Under the pieces are notes generated by a model. That model did no database searches. It was given only the letters and a program-made list of their open reading frames with translations, and was not told the DNA's origin. A stretch of 64,000 bases of DNA. Source: Paraglaciecola sp. T6c (GTDB lineage Bacteria > Pseudomonadota > Gammaproteobacteria > Enterobacterales > Alteromonadaceae). Below, in pieces: positions 38,675 through 47,727 of the stretch. Location: positions 2,666,001-2,730,000 of the forward strand of contig NC_008228.1 of assembly GCF_000014225.1 (NCBI RefSeq), read 5' to 3'. The stretch's first letter is position 1; each line of letters starts with the position of its first letter. The translations under genes were made by a program, and so were the position numbers.

Positions 38675-39691
38675 ATGATCACCCATCAGCCAAACCCTAC
38701 CTATTTACCAAGCGAAGACCGCTACCAAAATATGCCTTACAAGCGTTGTGGTAAGAGCGGTATTCAACTACCCCGATTATCCTTAGGTTTATGGCAAAAT
38801 TTTGGCGAAGTCGATACATACAGCAATGCTCAAGCGATGGTGCACAAAGCATTTGACTTGGGGATCAATCATTTTGATTTAGCCAACAATTATGGCCCTC
38901 CCTACGGCTCTGCTGAATCGACCTTTAGCAAGATAATAACAAAGAGCTTAGCGCCCTATCGCGACGAGTTACTGATATCCAGTAAAGCCGGTTACGACAT
39001 GTGGCCAGGCCCGTTTGGTATTGGTGGCTCACGCAAGTATTTGCTTGCCAGCTGTGACCAAAGCTTAAAGCGCACGGGGCTTGAATACTTTGACGTGTTT
39101 TATTCCCATCGCTTTGACCCGGACACGCCGCTGGAAGAAACGATGCAAGCATTGGACACCATAGTCCGCTCGGGGCGTGCTTTGTATGTGGGTATTTCAA
39201 ATTACAGCGCCGAGCAAACTCTACAGGCTATCGCTATTCTTAATGATTTAGGCACACCATTGTTGGTGCATCAGCCCCGCTACAATATGTTTGACCGTTG
39301 GATTGAAGAGGGTTTGACCGATGCGCTTGCAGACAACGGCGTTGGCTCAGTGGTGTTTTCCCCATTAGCCCAGGGCTTCCTAACCAATAAGTATCTTAGG
39401 GGTATCCCTGAAGGTTCACGCGCTGCACGCACTGAGCAAATCCATCTGAGCGCTGACCATATCACTCAAGACAAAATAGCAAAGGTGCAAAAGCTCAACG
39501 AAGTAGCCATTGAGCGCAATCAGAGTTTAGCGCAGCTTGCATTGGCTTGGGTACTTCACCCCCAGGCTGTGACCTCTGCAATTATCGGCGCTAGCCGAGT
39601 GGAGCAAATTGAAGACTGCGTAGCCGCTTTGAACAACCTACAATTTAGCCCAGAACAACTTGCCAACATTAACCAGATATTGGCGAGTTAA
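38675..39691 (+). CDS. Aldo/keto reductase (YghZ-like)
   Basis: This 338-residue NADPH-dependent oxidoreductase has the AKR barrel. Visible are the catalytic Asp-Tyr pair in HFDLANNYGPPYGSAE, the Lys in ISSKAGYDMWPGP and the His in FYSHRFDPDTP. These segments resemble E. coli YghZ (L-glyceraldehyde-3-phosphate/methylglyoxal reductase). The C-terminal phosphate-binding stretch AIIGASRVEQIEDC is present. Its stop shares a base with the ATG of the RNA methyltransferase gene, so the two are co-translated. Physiological substrate unknown; detoxification of reactive aldehydes is a fair guess. Confidence 0.92.
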   Translation: MITHQPNPTYLPSEDRYQNMPYKRCGKSGIQLPRLSLGLWQNFGEVDTYSNAQAMVHKAFDLGINHFDLANNYGPPYGSAESTFSKIITKSLAPYRDELLISSKAGYDMWPGPFGIGGSRKYLLASCDQSLKRTGLEYFDVFYSHRFDPDTPLEETMQALDTIVRSGRALYVGISNYSAEQTLQAIAILNDLGTPLLVHQPRYNMFDRWIEEGLTDALADNGVGSVVFSPLAQGFLTNKYLRGIPEGSRAARTEQIHLSADHITQDKIAKVQKLNEVAIERNQSLAQLALAWVLHPQAVTSAIIGASRVEQIEDCVAALNNLQFSPEQLANINQILAS

Positions 39692-40305
39692 TGGGAATAT
39701 CGACAGAAATGCAAAATAATATTGATACTGATAGCAAAAACCAAGGCACCGCTGATGGTCAAACTGCAGACGGCAGCGAAGTTAAAAAGGACAGCGTCGC
39801 CCTGTGCATCATTAATCCTAAAAGCCCACAAAACATGGGCAGTATTCTGCGTGCAGCCGGATGTTATGGCGCTGATACCATCTACTACACAGGGGAACGC
39901 TATGCGCGCGCTCGAGCGTTCAATACCGATACTAAAAATGTCGGTTTAAACATTCCAGTTGAACAGGTCACCACACCTGAGCCGGCGCCCGGCATAGCCA
40001 TGGTGGCTGTCGAATTAGTAGAGGGCGCTACGCCCTTACCTCACTTTAGGCACCCTAAACATGCATACTATGTATTTGGTCCAGAAGATGGCTCTATTGA
40101 ACAAAGCGTTTTAGATAGATGCCAACATGTGGTGTATGTACCGACTAAAGGCTGCATGAACTTAGCAGCGACGGTGAACGTATTACTTTATGACCGTCTC
40201 GCCAAATCGAACAACACCCAATACGGTGACCAAGTGATTGTTGCGAGTCGAGACACCAATAATAGGACCAGTGTGCTAAATAAAGCACAATCACAGGATC
40301 AGTAA
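39691..40305 (+). CDS. SpoU/TrmH-family RNA methyltransferase
   Basis: This 204-residue protein of the SPOUT class has a charged, low-complexity N-terminal leader of about 33 residues. The family motifs follow: motif 1 NPKSPQNMGSILRAAG, motif 2 YVFGPEDGSI and motif 3 VYVPTKGCMNLAATVNVLLYD. Motif 3 has CMNLAATVNV where the usual form is SLNVSVA-like. It should 2'-O-methylate a tRNA or rRNA, but the target cannot be told. The start overlaps the aldo/keto reductase stop. The following 254 bp, before the next MFP gene, contain GC-rich imperfect repeats near 40360-40395 and nothing recognised. Confidence 0.85.
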   Translation: MGISTEMQNNIDTDSKNQGTADGQTADGSEVKKDSVALCIINPKSPQNMGSILRAAGCYGADTIYYTGERYARARAFNTDTKNVGLNIPVEQVTTPEPAPGIAMVAVELVEGATPLPHFRHPKHAYYVFGPEDGSIEQSVLDRCQHVVYVPTKGCMNLAATVNVLLYDRLAKSNNTQYGDQVIVASRDTNNRTSVLNKAQSQDQ

Positions 40306-40559
40306 GCGCCGACAAATAGCGCATTTTATGTGCACAACAGTGGTGACGGATTACGCACAGCGGGTGTCGCACACCGCGTGTCGGTCACCGCGTATCTCGC
40401 TCTTTTCACGCATTAATCTAGCGATTACGTGGCGTTATACATAGTGAAGGCATATTAGACAGATACTTATTTTAAAGGCGCGCATAGGTTACGCGTAACA
40501 TAAAGTAGTGTGTTTAAGAATAAGTTAACCGTAATAATTTCATTTTCTAGGATGAACAC

Positions 40560-41783
40560 GTGAACAAAACTACATATTTATTTAGCAGCCTAGTACTGAG
40601 CATACTCTTTGTGCTCACCGCTTGTTCTGAACAATCAGAGGTTAAACACGAAGTCATTCGGCCCATTGCTTGGGCAAAGGTAAAAACGCATGACTTGACC
40701 CAAGTGCGCAGATTAGCCGGTGCCACTGCCGCGATTGAAAAAGCGTCACTGAGCTTTTTGGTTGGCGGTAAAGTCGATGGTGTATCGGTTAATCTAGGCC
40801 AGAAAATCACTAAGGGTCAAGTACTAGCCACACTCGACCAACGCAGTTTTAATCTTAACTATCAATCCGCTCAAGCTAAGTACGCCCAAGCTAGCTCAGC
40901 ACTGAACGAAGCTGAAAACGAGTATCAGCGCTATAAAGAACTTGTTGAACAAGGGTTGGTATCAAAGTCTGGTTTTGACAACGCAGAAGCAGCGTATAAA
41001 TCAGCCCTAAGTAACGTTGAAGTCGCTAAAAGTCAGCTTGAACTAGCCACCAAAGACAGACAAGACAGTACCCTTCAAGCCCCCTACGATGGCGTTATTA
41101 CTAAACGTATGATTGAGCCATCGCAGCAAATTTCTCCGGGACAAAGCGTATTTGAAGTTGAAGGTCACGGCGGTCTTGAAGTTCATGTGTCAGTACCTGA
41201 GAGTTTAATTCAACAATTATCCAACGGTATGATTGTTCCTGTGCGTTTCCCTGCCGCGCCAAATGTTGAACTAACGGGTGTTATCACCGAAGTGGGTACC
41301 CGAGCTGAGACCGCAAATGCATTCCCTATCACTATGGTATTAAACGGCAGTTCACCGCAACTGCGCGCTGGAATGACGGCTGAAGTAGACATCACCTATA
41401 TCAATGAGACATATGAAAACGCCTTGTCCCAAGTAGGAGATGGTCAAAGCACTGAGGGCCAATCTGCCGATACCCAAAGTGCTAAAGGCAAGAACCTTGG
41501 CGGTCAGATGAATGGTGCAAATGTAGCGGCGAAAAAAACCATGATCATTCCTGTGTCTGCGTTAGGTGCGGGCTTGAATCAAACTAAGTACGTATTTGTT
41601 TATGACGACGCTACGCAAACCGTGTCAAAACGAGACGTAGTGGCCAGCAACATTTTGGGTAATGAGGTCTTTATCGCAAAAGGCCTCAAAGCGCAGGAAA
41701 TTATCGCTATCGCGGGCGTGTCCTTTCTGCGAGATGGTCAGAAAGTGACCTTGCTCGATGCCAATGTAAAACGCTTCAACTAA
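40560..41783 (+). CDS. RND membrane-fusion lipoprotein (second system)
   Basis: This 407-residue adaptor begins at GTG, preceded by TAGGAT, and has a lipobox (LFVLTACSEQ). It shows the two lipoyl half-motifs (GGKVDGVSVNLGQKITKGQ and STLQAPYDGVITKRMIEPSQ), a long helical hairpin, and a membrane-proximal domain. A Gln/Ser/Gly-rich insert (about 290-325) interrupts the C-terminal part. It is followed 12 bp later by its RND pump gene. The single-pump arrangement and sequence suggest an AcrA/MexE-like or HAE-type adaptor; substrate unknown. Confidence 0.92.
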   Translation: MNKTTYLFSSLVLSILFVLTACSEQSEVKHEVIRPIAWAKVKTHDLTQVRRLAGATAAIEKASLSFLVGGKVDGVSVNLGQKITKGQVLATLDQRSFNLNYQSAQAKYAQASSALNEAENEYQRYKELVEQGLVSKSGFDNAEAAYKSALSNVEVAKSQLELATKDRQDSTLQAPYDGVITKRMIEPSQQISPGQSVFEVEGHGGLEVHVSVPESLIQQLSNGMIVPVRFPAAPNVELTGVITEVGTRAETANAFPITMVLNGSSPQLRAGMTAEVDITYINETYENALSQVGDGQSTEGQSADTQSAKGKNLGGQMNGANVAAKKTMIIPVSALGAGLNQTKYVFVYDDATQTVSKRDVVASNILGNEVFIAKGLKAQEIIAIAGVSFLRDGQKVTLLDANVKRFN

Positions 41784-41795
41784 CGGCTGAGCACT

Positions 41796-44700
41796 ATGAA
41801 TCTTACGGAATTTTCTTTTAAACATCAGAAATTGGTACTGATGATCGTTGCTATTTTACTCATCAATGGCGTCATCTCCTACTTCACCCTGCCTGCACGT
41901 GAAGATCCAAGCATCACTATTCGTGAAGCAATTGTAAGTACTGCGTACCCTGGTATGTCGCCTGATCGTGTCGAGCTATTGATCACCAAAACACTAGAGG
42001 AAGAAATCCGCAAAATACCCGAAGTGGAAAAACTACGCTCGTCTTCCTCTACCGGTTTATCCGTTATTCACGTAGAAATATACGACCGTTACTTTAACTT
42101 AGATGCAATATGGCAAGACGTGCGCAACAAGGTGGCGCAAGCACAAGCCTCACTTCCAGAAGGAACCAGCGCTCCTTATGTGAATGATGAGTTTGGCGAT
42201 GTATCAGTACTGACATTGGCACTCACCGCAGATGGTTTTGACTTAAGTAAGATGTTCGACATTTCAAAGCACACCCGGGATACCTTGTATGCGGTAAAAG
42301 GTACGAAAAAAATTGAATTACTAGGGGTACAAGATGAGCGCATTTATTTAGAAACGTCTAACGCGAAACTCTCTCAGCTAGGCATTTCTCCCAATGCATT
42401 AATGAGCGCACTTCAAACCCAGAATATCATTAGTTCGGGCGGACAAATCGACACGGGCTTATTGTCTTTTATCATTGAGCCTACGGGCAACTTTAGCAGT
42501 CTAGAAGACTTAGCAGAAACGTACATAACCATTCCAGGGACCCAAGAGTCAATTGCGCTTAGCGATATTGCCACACTTAATCGAGGCTATGTTGACCCGC
42601 CAGATGACTTAGCCTACTTCAATGGCGAGCAAGCCATTGTTTTCGCCATTTCTATGTTGCCTGAATACAATATATTGGAGTATGCCCCTCGCCTCAAAGC
42701 CGCCATTGAACAACTTGAAAGTTCTCTGCCTGTTGGATATCAACTGCATATCGCCACGTACCAAGCCGAGCAAGTGGAAAAAACCGTTCAAGGTGTGTCT
42801 ATGAACGTACTACAAACGCTCATTATCGTGTTGATTGTGGTGGTGCTCTTCTTAGGCATGCGCACTGGTCTAATCGTTGGCACGATAGTGCCATTTGTCA
42901 TGCTCTCGACTTTAACTATTATGCAAGTTTTTGACATTCGTTTAGAGCGCATGAGTCTGGCCACGCTCATCATCGCCTTAGGTTTGCTGGTGGATAATGG
43001 CATCGTTATCGCTGAGGATTTTAAGCGACGTTTAGAAGATGGCGAAGAGCGTTTCAAGGCCATGACCCAAGGCGGTAAAGAACTTGCGGTACCTTTACTC
43101 AGTTCATCCGCCACGACTATTTTGTTTTTCTTACCCCTGATGCTCGCTGAGCACGTTGCCGGAGAGTACACGCGTTCGGTATCCTTGGTTATCTTGATCA
43201 CTTTATTGACCAGCTGGGTGCTGGCGCTATGCGTTACACCACTGTTGTGTTATCACTTTATCAAAGTGGATGAGCCTCAGGGTGGCGCTGATGCACTGGC
43301 TTCAAAGAAAGTTACAGAGCGTTACGAATCGTTCTTGCACGTGATCCTGCGCTATAAATTGCTTTTTATGGGCACGCTATTCGCACTATTAATCGCGTCG
43401 GTATTCGCCATGAAAGTGATACCAAAACAGTTTTTTCCAGAATCTGATCGTAATCAATTGATCGTTAACATCGATTTACCCAGCGGCACATCTGAGCGAC
43501 AAACTAACACCCAAATACGCAATATCATGGATTGGCTTGATAATGATTCAGGTTATGACTTTATTGAAAGCCATTCTGCTTATGTTGGTTTCAGCGGGCC
43601 ACGATTTGTATTGTCTCTAAGTCCTGAGGATCCCGCCGAGAATAAAGCCTTTATGGTGCTTAATATCAAACCAGAGAACGACATCGCCGCGTTAGCTATT
43701 AAGCTTGATGAAGATCTCGAAAAGCATTTCGTCAACATCTCTGTGCGGGCTAAAAAGATGTTCTTGGGCCCGTCTGACTCAAAAACGATTAAAATCCAAG
43801 TTAAAGGCCCAGACAAAGACGTCATTTATCAAAAAGCCCAAGAGGTCATGGACCTGCTCTATGATGTGCCAGATACCCGGGACATCCGCAATGACTGGGA
43901 AAGTATGATTGCTAAAATTGAAGTGCGGGTTGACCAGCAACGTGCTCGCCGCGCATCAGTTACCTCACAAGACATCGCTAATTCTTTGCAAGCGTATTTC
44001 TCTGGTGCATCGGTCACAGAGTTTCGAGAAGAAGATGACATCATCCCTATCATGTTCAGGGCCAGTGATGCTGAGAGGCACAACCTAGACCGTTTACGCT
44101 CATTGAATGTGTTCTCTCAAGCCACGGGCAAGGCTATCCCGCTGTTTCAGGTAGCTGAGTTTTCACCGGTAAACCAATACTCGATTATTCAGCGCGAAGA
44201 CATGTTTACCACTGTCAGTGTTGAGGCCAGAAATAGCCGTATGGCTGCAGAAGATTTAAAAGCAATAATCGATGCAGATATTCAAAAATTGGCCGCTGAG
44301 CTGCCGCTAAATCATCACATCGAATACGACGGTGTGATCGTGCAATCACAAGAAGCACAACAGGCGCTTAGCGCAAGCATGCCAATGGTATTAGGCTTGA
44401 TTCTGATTTTGTTAGTGGCGCAATTTAACTCATTTAGGCGTGCAGGCATCATTGTATTAACCATGCCTCTGTCCTTTATCGGAGCGGTACTGGGCTTAAG
44501 CGTTATGTTTGCACCGTTTGGTTTTATGGTGACCTTGGGCTTGTACAGCTTAGCGGGGATTATCATCAATAATGCAATTGTGTTGATTGATAGAATTGAT
44601 ATTGAGCGACGTGACGGTGCGTCTGATTACGATGCCATAGTGAACGCCTGTATTACTCGGGTCCGGCCTATTGCGATGACCACCATTACTACCGTGGCGG

Positions 44701-44864
44701 GCCTACTGCCATTGATACTCAGCCACGACCCACTTTTTTATGGCATGGCGTGTGTGATTGCTTTTGGTCTCGCTGTGGGCACGGTGCTGACGTTAGGCGC
44801 GGTACCTGTGTTGTACGCTGGATTTTTCAGGGTCTCCCAGGAAGAGTCGGCCAACGCCGTTTAA
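41796..44864 (+). CDS. RND efflux pump (second system)
   Basis: This 1022-residue RND transporter starts with helix 1 KHQKLVLMIVAILLINGVIS followed by YFTLPAREDPSITIREA, typical of a distinct HAE-like branch. The helix 4 relay motif is GLLVDNGIVIAEDFKRR. The two halves each carry six helices and a large periplasmic loop, as expected. It forms an operon with the adaptor gene 12 bp upstream and ends at a strong bidirectional terminator. No TolC-type gene accompanies it. Confidence 0.93.
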   Translation: MNLTEFSFKHQKLVLMIVAILLINGVISYFTLPAREDPSITIREAIVSTAYPGMSPDRVELLITKTLEEEIRKIPEVEKLRSSSSTGLSVIHVEIYDRYFNLDAIWQDVRNKVAQAQASLPEGTSAPYVNDEFGDVSVLTLALTADGFDLSKMFDISKHTRDTLYAVKGTKKIELLGVQDERIYLETSNAKLSQLGISPNALMSALQTQNIISSGGQIDTGLLSFIIEPTGNFSSLEDLAETYITIPGTQESIALSDIATLNRGYVDPPDDLAYFNGEQAIVFAISMLPEYNILEYAPRLKAAIEQLESSLPVGYQLHIATYQAEQVEKTVQGVSMNVLQTLIIVLIVVVLFLGMRTGLIVGTIVPFVMLSTLTIMQVFDIRLERMSLATLIIALGLLVDNGIVIAEDFKRRLEDGEERFKAMTQGGKELAVPLLSSSATTILFFLPLMLAEHVAGEYTRSVSLVILITLLTSWVLALCVTPLLCYHFIKVDEPQGGADALASKKVTERYESFLHVILRYKLLFMGTLFALLIASVFAMKVIPKQFFPESDRNQLIVNIDLPSGTSERQTNTQIRNIMDWLDNDSGYDFIESHSAYVGFSGPRFVLSLSPEDPAENKAFMVLNIKPENDIAALAIKLDEDLEKHFVNISVRAKKMFLGPSDSKTIKIQVKGPDKDVIYQKAQEVMDLLYDVPDTRDIRNDWESMIAKIEVRVDQQRARRASVTSQDIANSLQAYFSGASVTEFREEDDIIPIMFRASDAERHNLDRLRSLNVFSQATGKAIPLFQVAEFSPVNQYSIIQREDMFTTVSVEARNSRMAAEDLKAIIDADIQKLAAELPLNHHIEYDGVIVQSQEAQQALSASMPMVLGLILILLVAQFNSFRRAGIIVLTMPLSFIGAVLGLSVMFAPFGFMVTLGLYSLAGIIINNAIVLIDRIDIERRDGASDYDAIVNACITRVRPIAMTTITTVAGLLPLILSHDPLFYGMACVIAFGLAVGTVLTLGAVPVLYAGFFRVSQEESANAV

Positions 44865-44911
44865 ACAAGTCCCTCATAGGTATAAAAGTAAGAGGAATGC
44901 TTAATGTGAAC

Positions 44912-44957
44912 AAAAGGACCGGCTCACGTACCAGAATAACGTGAGCCGGTCTTTTTA
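44912..44957. terminator. Strong bidirectional intrinsic terminator
   Basis: A 13-bp perfect GC-rich stem (GACCGGCTCACGT/ACGTGAGCCGGTC) with a 9-nt loop is flanked by an A-run and a T-run. It separates the convergent RND and molybdopterin oxidoreductase genes. Confidence 0.95.
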
Positions 44958-44967
44958 TATCTAGCAA

Positions 44968-47151
44968 TTATACTGGTGGGCTTTCAAGCGCAGCAATGGT
45001 CACTGGCACGCCATTAAGCACTGCATTGCCAGACAATTCATCGAGGCACATTTCATCGGTCAAATCGTTGACACTTACGCCACTGTTTTGCTCAGCTAAC
45101 GACCAGCTACTACCCGCTTTATTGTGACCCCAGCCATGAGGGATAGAAATCACGCCAGGCATGATCTTTTCAGTTAGCTCAGCGGCAATTTCCACTTGGC
45201 CTACCCTGGATGTAACAGTGATAAACTGCCCATCTTTAATATTAAACCGTGCTGCATCATCTGGATGTATTTGCGCACTGCAACGGGGGTTTTGGCCTTT
45301 TTGATTGCTCTTCACGCCTTTCATCATTCTTGGGCTGTTATGTAGCCAAGAGTTATTTGATTTCAAGTGACGGCGACCAATCAAATCTAACGTAGCTGCT
45401 GAACGAGCATTTAGGGGAGACGAATCGCTGAAAAAATGGTGCTCAACTCTAGGCAAATCAGCCATGAAGTAATCAAACGCCATGCTGATTTTTTTGTCTG
45501 TGTGATAAATAGCCCCGGGTAACTCAGGTTGTAAAGGGCCTAAGTCGATGCCGTGAGGCTGATCGCGCAAGGTTTGAATACTAATATCGTGCTCGCCATT
45601 GGCGTAACGACCGGATTTGAGCATGTCGTCCACCACCCCAGTAGGCTCTTTTTCCCACAGTTTGGCATAATGCTCAGTGGCTTTACCATTTAGGTGATCG
45701 ATGCGCTCTGCTAGGCCAAGGTATATTTGCCAATCTGTTTTGGTATCCGCTGGTTGGCTAAATAATGCAGGTGAAAATTTCGCACTGTTACGCACCGCGA
45801 AATTATGAAATACCACGTCGTAATGATCCCGCTCTAGAGCGGTGACGGGTGGCAAAATAATATCCGCGTGGCGACTGGTTTCGGTAATGTAGAAATCTAC
45901 CGCCGCCACAAACTCTAGTTGCTCAAAGGCCTTATCTAGCTGTTTGCCATTTGATGTGGTGAGTACCGGGTTGCCCCCACCTATCACCATGGCTTTAATT
46001 TGCCCATCCCCTGGGGTGGTGATTTCTTCTGACAATGCAGCGACAGGATATTCCCCCGCAAAGGCTGGCAACTTACGTACGCGCGAGCTGTACTTACCCA
46101 TGGTGCCACGCCCAGAGTGAGGTAAAGTATCTGCCGCTGGTTGGGTGAACATCATACCGCCTCGGCGGTTGAAGTTACCGGAAAGCATGTTGAACAACAT
46201 AATAAGGTACTGAGTCAACGTGCCAAAGACTTGCACACTCGCGCCCATTCTGCCGTAACAAAAAGCCGACTTTGCTGCGCAAAATTCACTCACCATCGTC
46301 TCTATTTCTTCGCTGCTTATCCCTACTCTCTTTGCCACTCGCTCTGGTGAGTACGATTCTACATATGCTTCAACTTGCAGTAAATCCGGAGCGTGCTCTA
46401 GTAGCTCTCCAGCATCCACTAAGCCTTTGGCAAATAGCGTATGTAACATGGCTAACATCAGCAATACATCACTACCTGGTTTAATAAAGTGATGGTCGCA
46501 GCTTATATCTGCCGTTTCTGATTTTTTAGGATCGATCACCACCACCTTGCCGCCACGTTTTTGGATCGCTTTCAAGCGACGTTTAATGTGCGGCACGGTC
46601 ATGATACTGCCGTTTGAAGCAAGAGGATTACCACCTATGATCATGAAATAATCGGTGTGATCAATGTCACCAATTGGAATTTGCAGCTGATGCCCAAACA
46701 TCTGTCGACTCACAATATGATGAGGCAATTGATCAACAGAGGTCGCAGAATAGCGATTATGGGTGTTCAAGGCGCGATAGAAATACGGACCAAATAAGAT
46801 GCTGCCCATATTGTGGGCATTTGGGTTACCTAGGTAGACCCCAACTGCATCTTTACCGTGCTTATGTTGAATGCCATGTAATTTTTCGGCGACCGTATCT
46901 AGTGCTTCTTCCCAGCCAATAGGTTCAAAGCCTGAGGCTGTTTTACGCATAGGTTGGCGTAAACGTTGTGGATCGTCGTATAAATCTTTAAGGGCAGCCG
47001 CTTTAGGGCATACGTGACCTTCGCTAAAGGGGTTCTTTTTGTCCCCAGCAATGGAGATAATTTCACGTTCCACTGTGGTCACTTCAATGCCACACATGGC
47101 TTCGCATAGGGTACAGGTTGAAAAGTGTTTTTGCGGCTGTGCTTGCATCAC
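44968..47151 (-). CDS. Molybdopterin-dependent oxidoreductase (DMSO reductase superfamily)
   Basis: This 727-residue protein has an N-terminal [4Fe-4S] motif (CTLCEAMCGIEV, then HVCPKAAAL near residue 48). Molybdopterin-binding domains follow, and a C-terminal dinucleotide-binding domain holds IPHGWGHNKAGSS. No Tat signal is present, so it is probably cytosolic. In formate dehydrogenases a Cys or Sec sits just before a His at the metal; the corresponding region here reads SATSVDQLPHHIVSRQ, with no Cys or Sec, so the Mo ligand differs. No partner redox subunit gene is adjacent. Substrate unknown; formate dehydrogenase and thiosulfate or polysulfide reductase are only superfamily relatives. Confidence 0.87.
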   Translation of the reverse strand: MMQAQPQKHFSTCTLCEAMCGIEVTTVEREIISIAGDKKNPFSEGHVCPKAAALKDLYDDPQRLRQPMRKTASGFEPIGWEEALDTVAEKLHGIQHKHGKDAVGVYLGNPNAHNMGSILFGPYFYRALNTHNRYSATSVDQLPHHIVSRQMFGHQLQIPIGDIDHTDYFMIIGGNPLASNGSIMTVPHIKRRLKAIQKRGGKVVVIDPKKSETADISCDHHFIKPGSDVLLMLAMLHTLFAKGLVDAGELLEHAPDLLQVEAYVESYSPERVAKRVGISSEEIETMVSEFCAAKSAFCYGRMGASVQVFGTLTQYLIMLFNMLSGNFNRRGGMMFTQPAADTLPHSGRGTMGKYSSRVRKLPAFAGEYPVAALSEEITTPGDGQIKAMVIGGGNPVLTTSNGKQLDKAFEQLEFVAAVDFYITETSRHADIILPPVTALERDHYDVVFHNFAVRNSAKFSPALFSQPADTKTDWQIYLGLAERIDHLNGKATEHYAKLWEKEPTGVVDDMLKSGRYANGEHDISIQTLRDQPHGIDLGPLQPELPGAIYHTDKKISMAFDYFMADLPRVEHHFFSDSSPLNARSAATLDLIGRRHLKSNNSWLHNSPRMMKGVKSNQKGQNPRCSAQIHPDDAARFNIKDGQFITVTSRVGQVEIAAELTEKIMPGVISIPHGWGHNKAGSSWSLAEQNSGVSVNDLTDEMCLDELSGNAVLNGVPVTIAALESPPV

Positions 47152-47260
47152 AACGTTATCCTTTAATTTACGTAAACAGAACGTTATAGATTTAACATCT
47201 TATACACAAGCATCATCGAAATTTATTAATCAGTCCTTCAGGCCTTGCTGTATGAGGTTC

Positions 47261-47569
47261 TCATCTAAACTCGGGGCCGAGTCCTTTGAGCATACTTAAC
47301 AGTAATTTGTGTTTCTTCAGATCAACAGGTTTATGAATTATCTCGCTACTCGCGGGGTATTGCTCTAAACAATTATGATTAACGAAGTTACGGCTAGGGC
47401 GGATCGGCCGATGGGTTAAACCGCCTGCACAATTAGGGCATACATTTGACAATATCTGTTCAACACACACTGCACAAAAGGTGCATTCGAATGAACAAAT
47501 CATGGCATCTTTGGCATCAGGTGGTAATGCTTTGTTGCAGTGCTCGCACGTAGGACGTAGGGCTAACAT
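47261..47569 (-). CDS. DUF1272 zinc-ribbon-like protein
   Basis: This protein of 102 residues from the preferred start matches DUF1272: MLALRPTCEHCNKALPPD, then ICSFECTFCAVCVE and CPNCAGGLTHRPIRP. Four Cys pairs suggest one or two bound zinc ions. The family core is about 60-70 residues, so the C-terminal 35 residues (ending KGLGPEFR) are an extension. The frame continues upstream to ATG at 47584 and GTG at 47629, but the family begins at MLALRP. The role of the family is unknown. It lies between the molybdopterin enzyme and the ABC export locus, with no coupling visible. Confidence 0.8.
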   Translation of the reverse strand: MLALRPTCEHCNKALPPDAKDAMICSFECTFCAVCVEQILSNVCPNCAGGLTHRPIRPSRNFVNHNCLEQYPASSEIIHKPVDLKKHKLLLSMLKGLGPEFR

Positions 47570-47727
47570 AATGTTTATTCTCATCCTTTTTTCAAAATGT
47601 AAGTAATTGTTATCAAGTTGTATAGACACTCAGGCGCAATTAATTTACCCTTGTGAAACAAGACGTTAAAAGGCTTGGGTCAAGGTGTAAATGTACTCGT
47701 CTATGGCGAATGTCTCAAGGAACATAA

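Noticed and set aside
40306-40559. Small RNA or terminator among GC-rich repeats near 40360-40395
   Set aside because: Only short imperfect hairpins of about 5 bp are present, without a T-run or promoter-like sequence.
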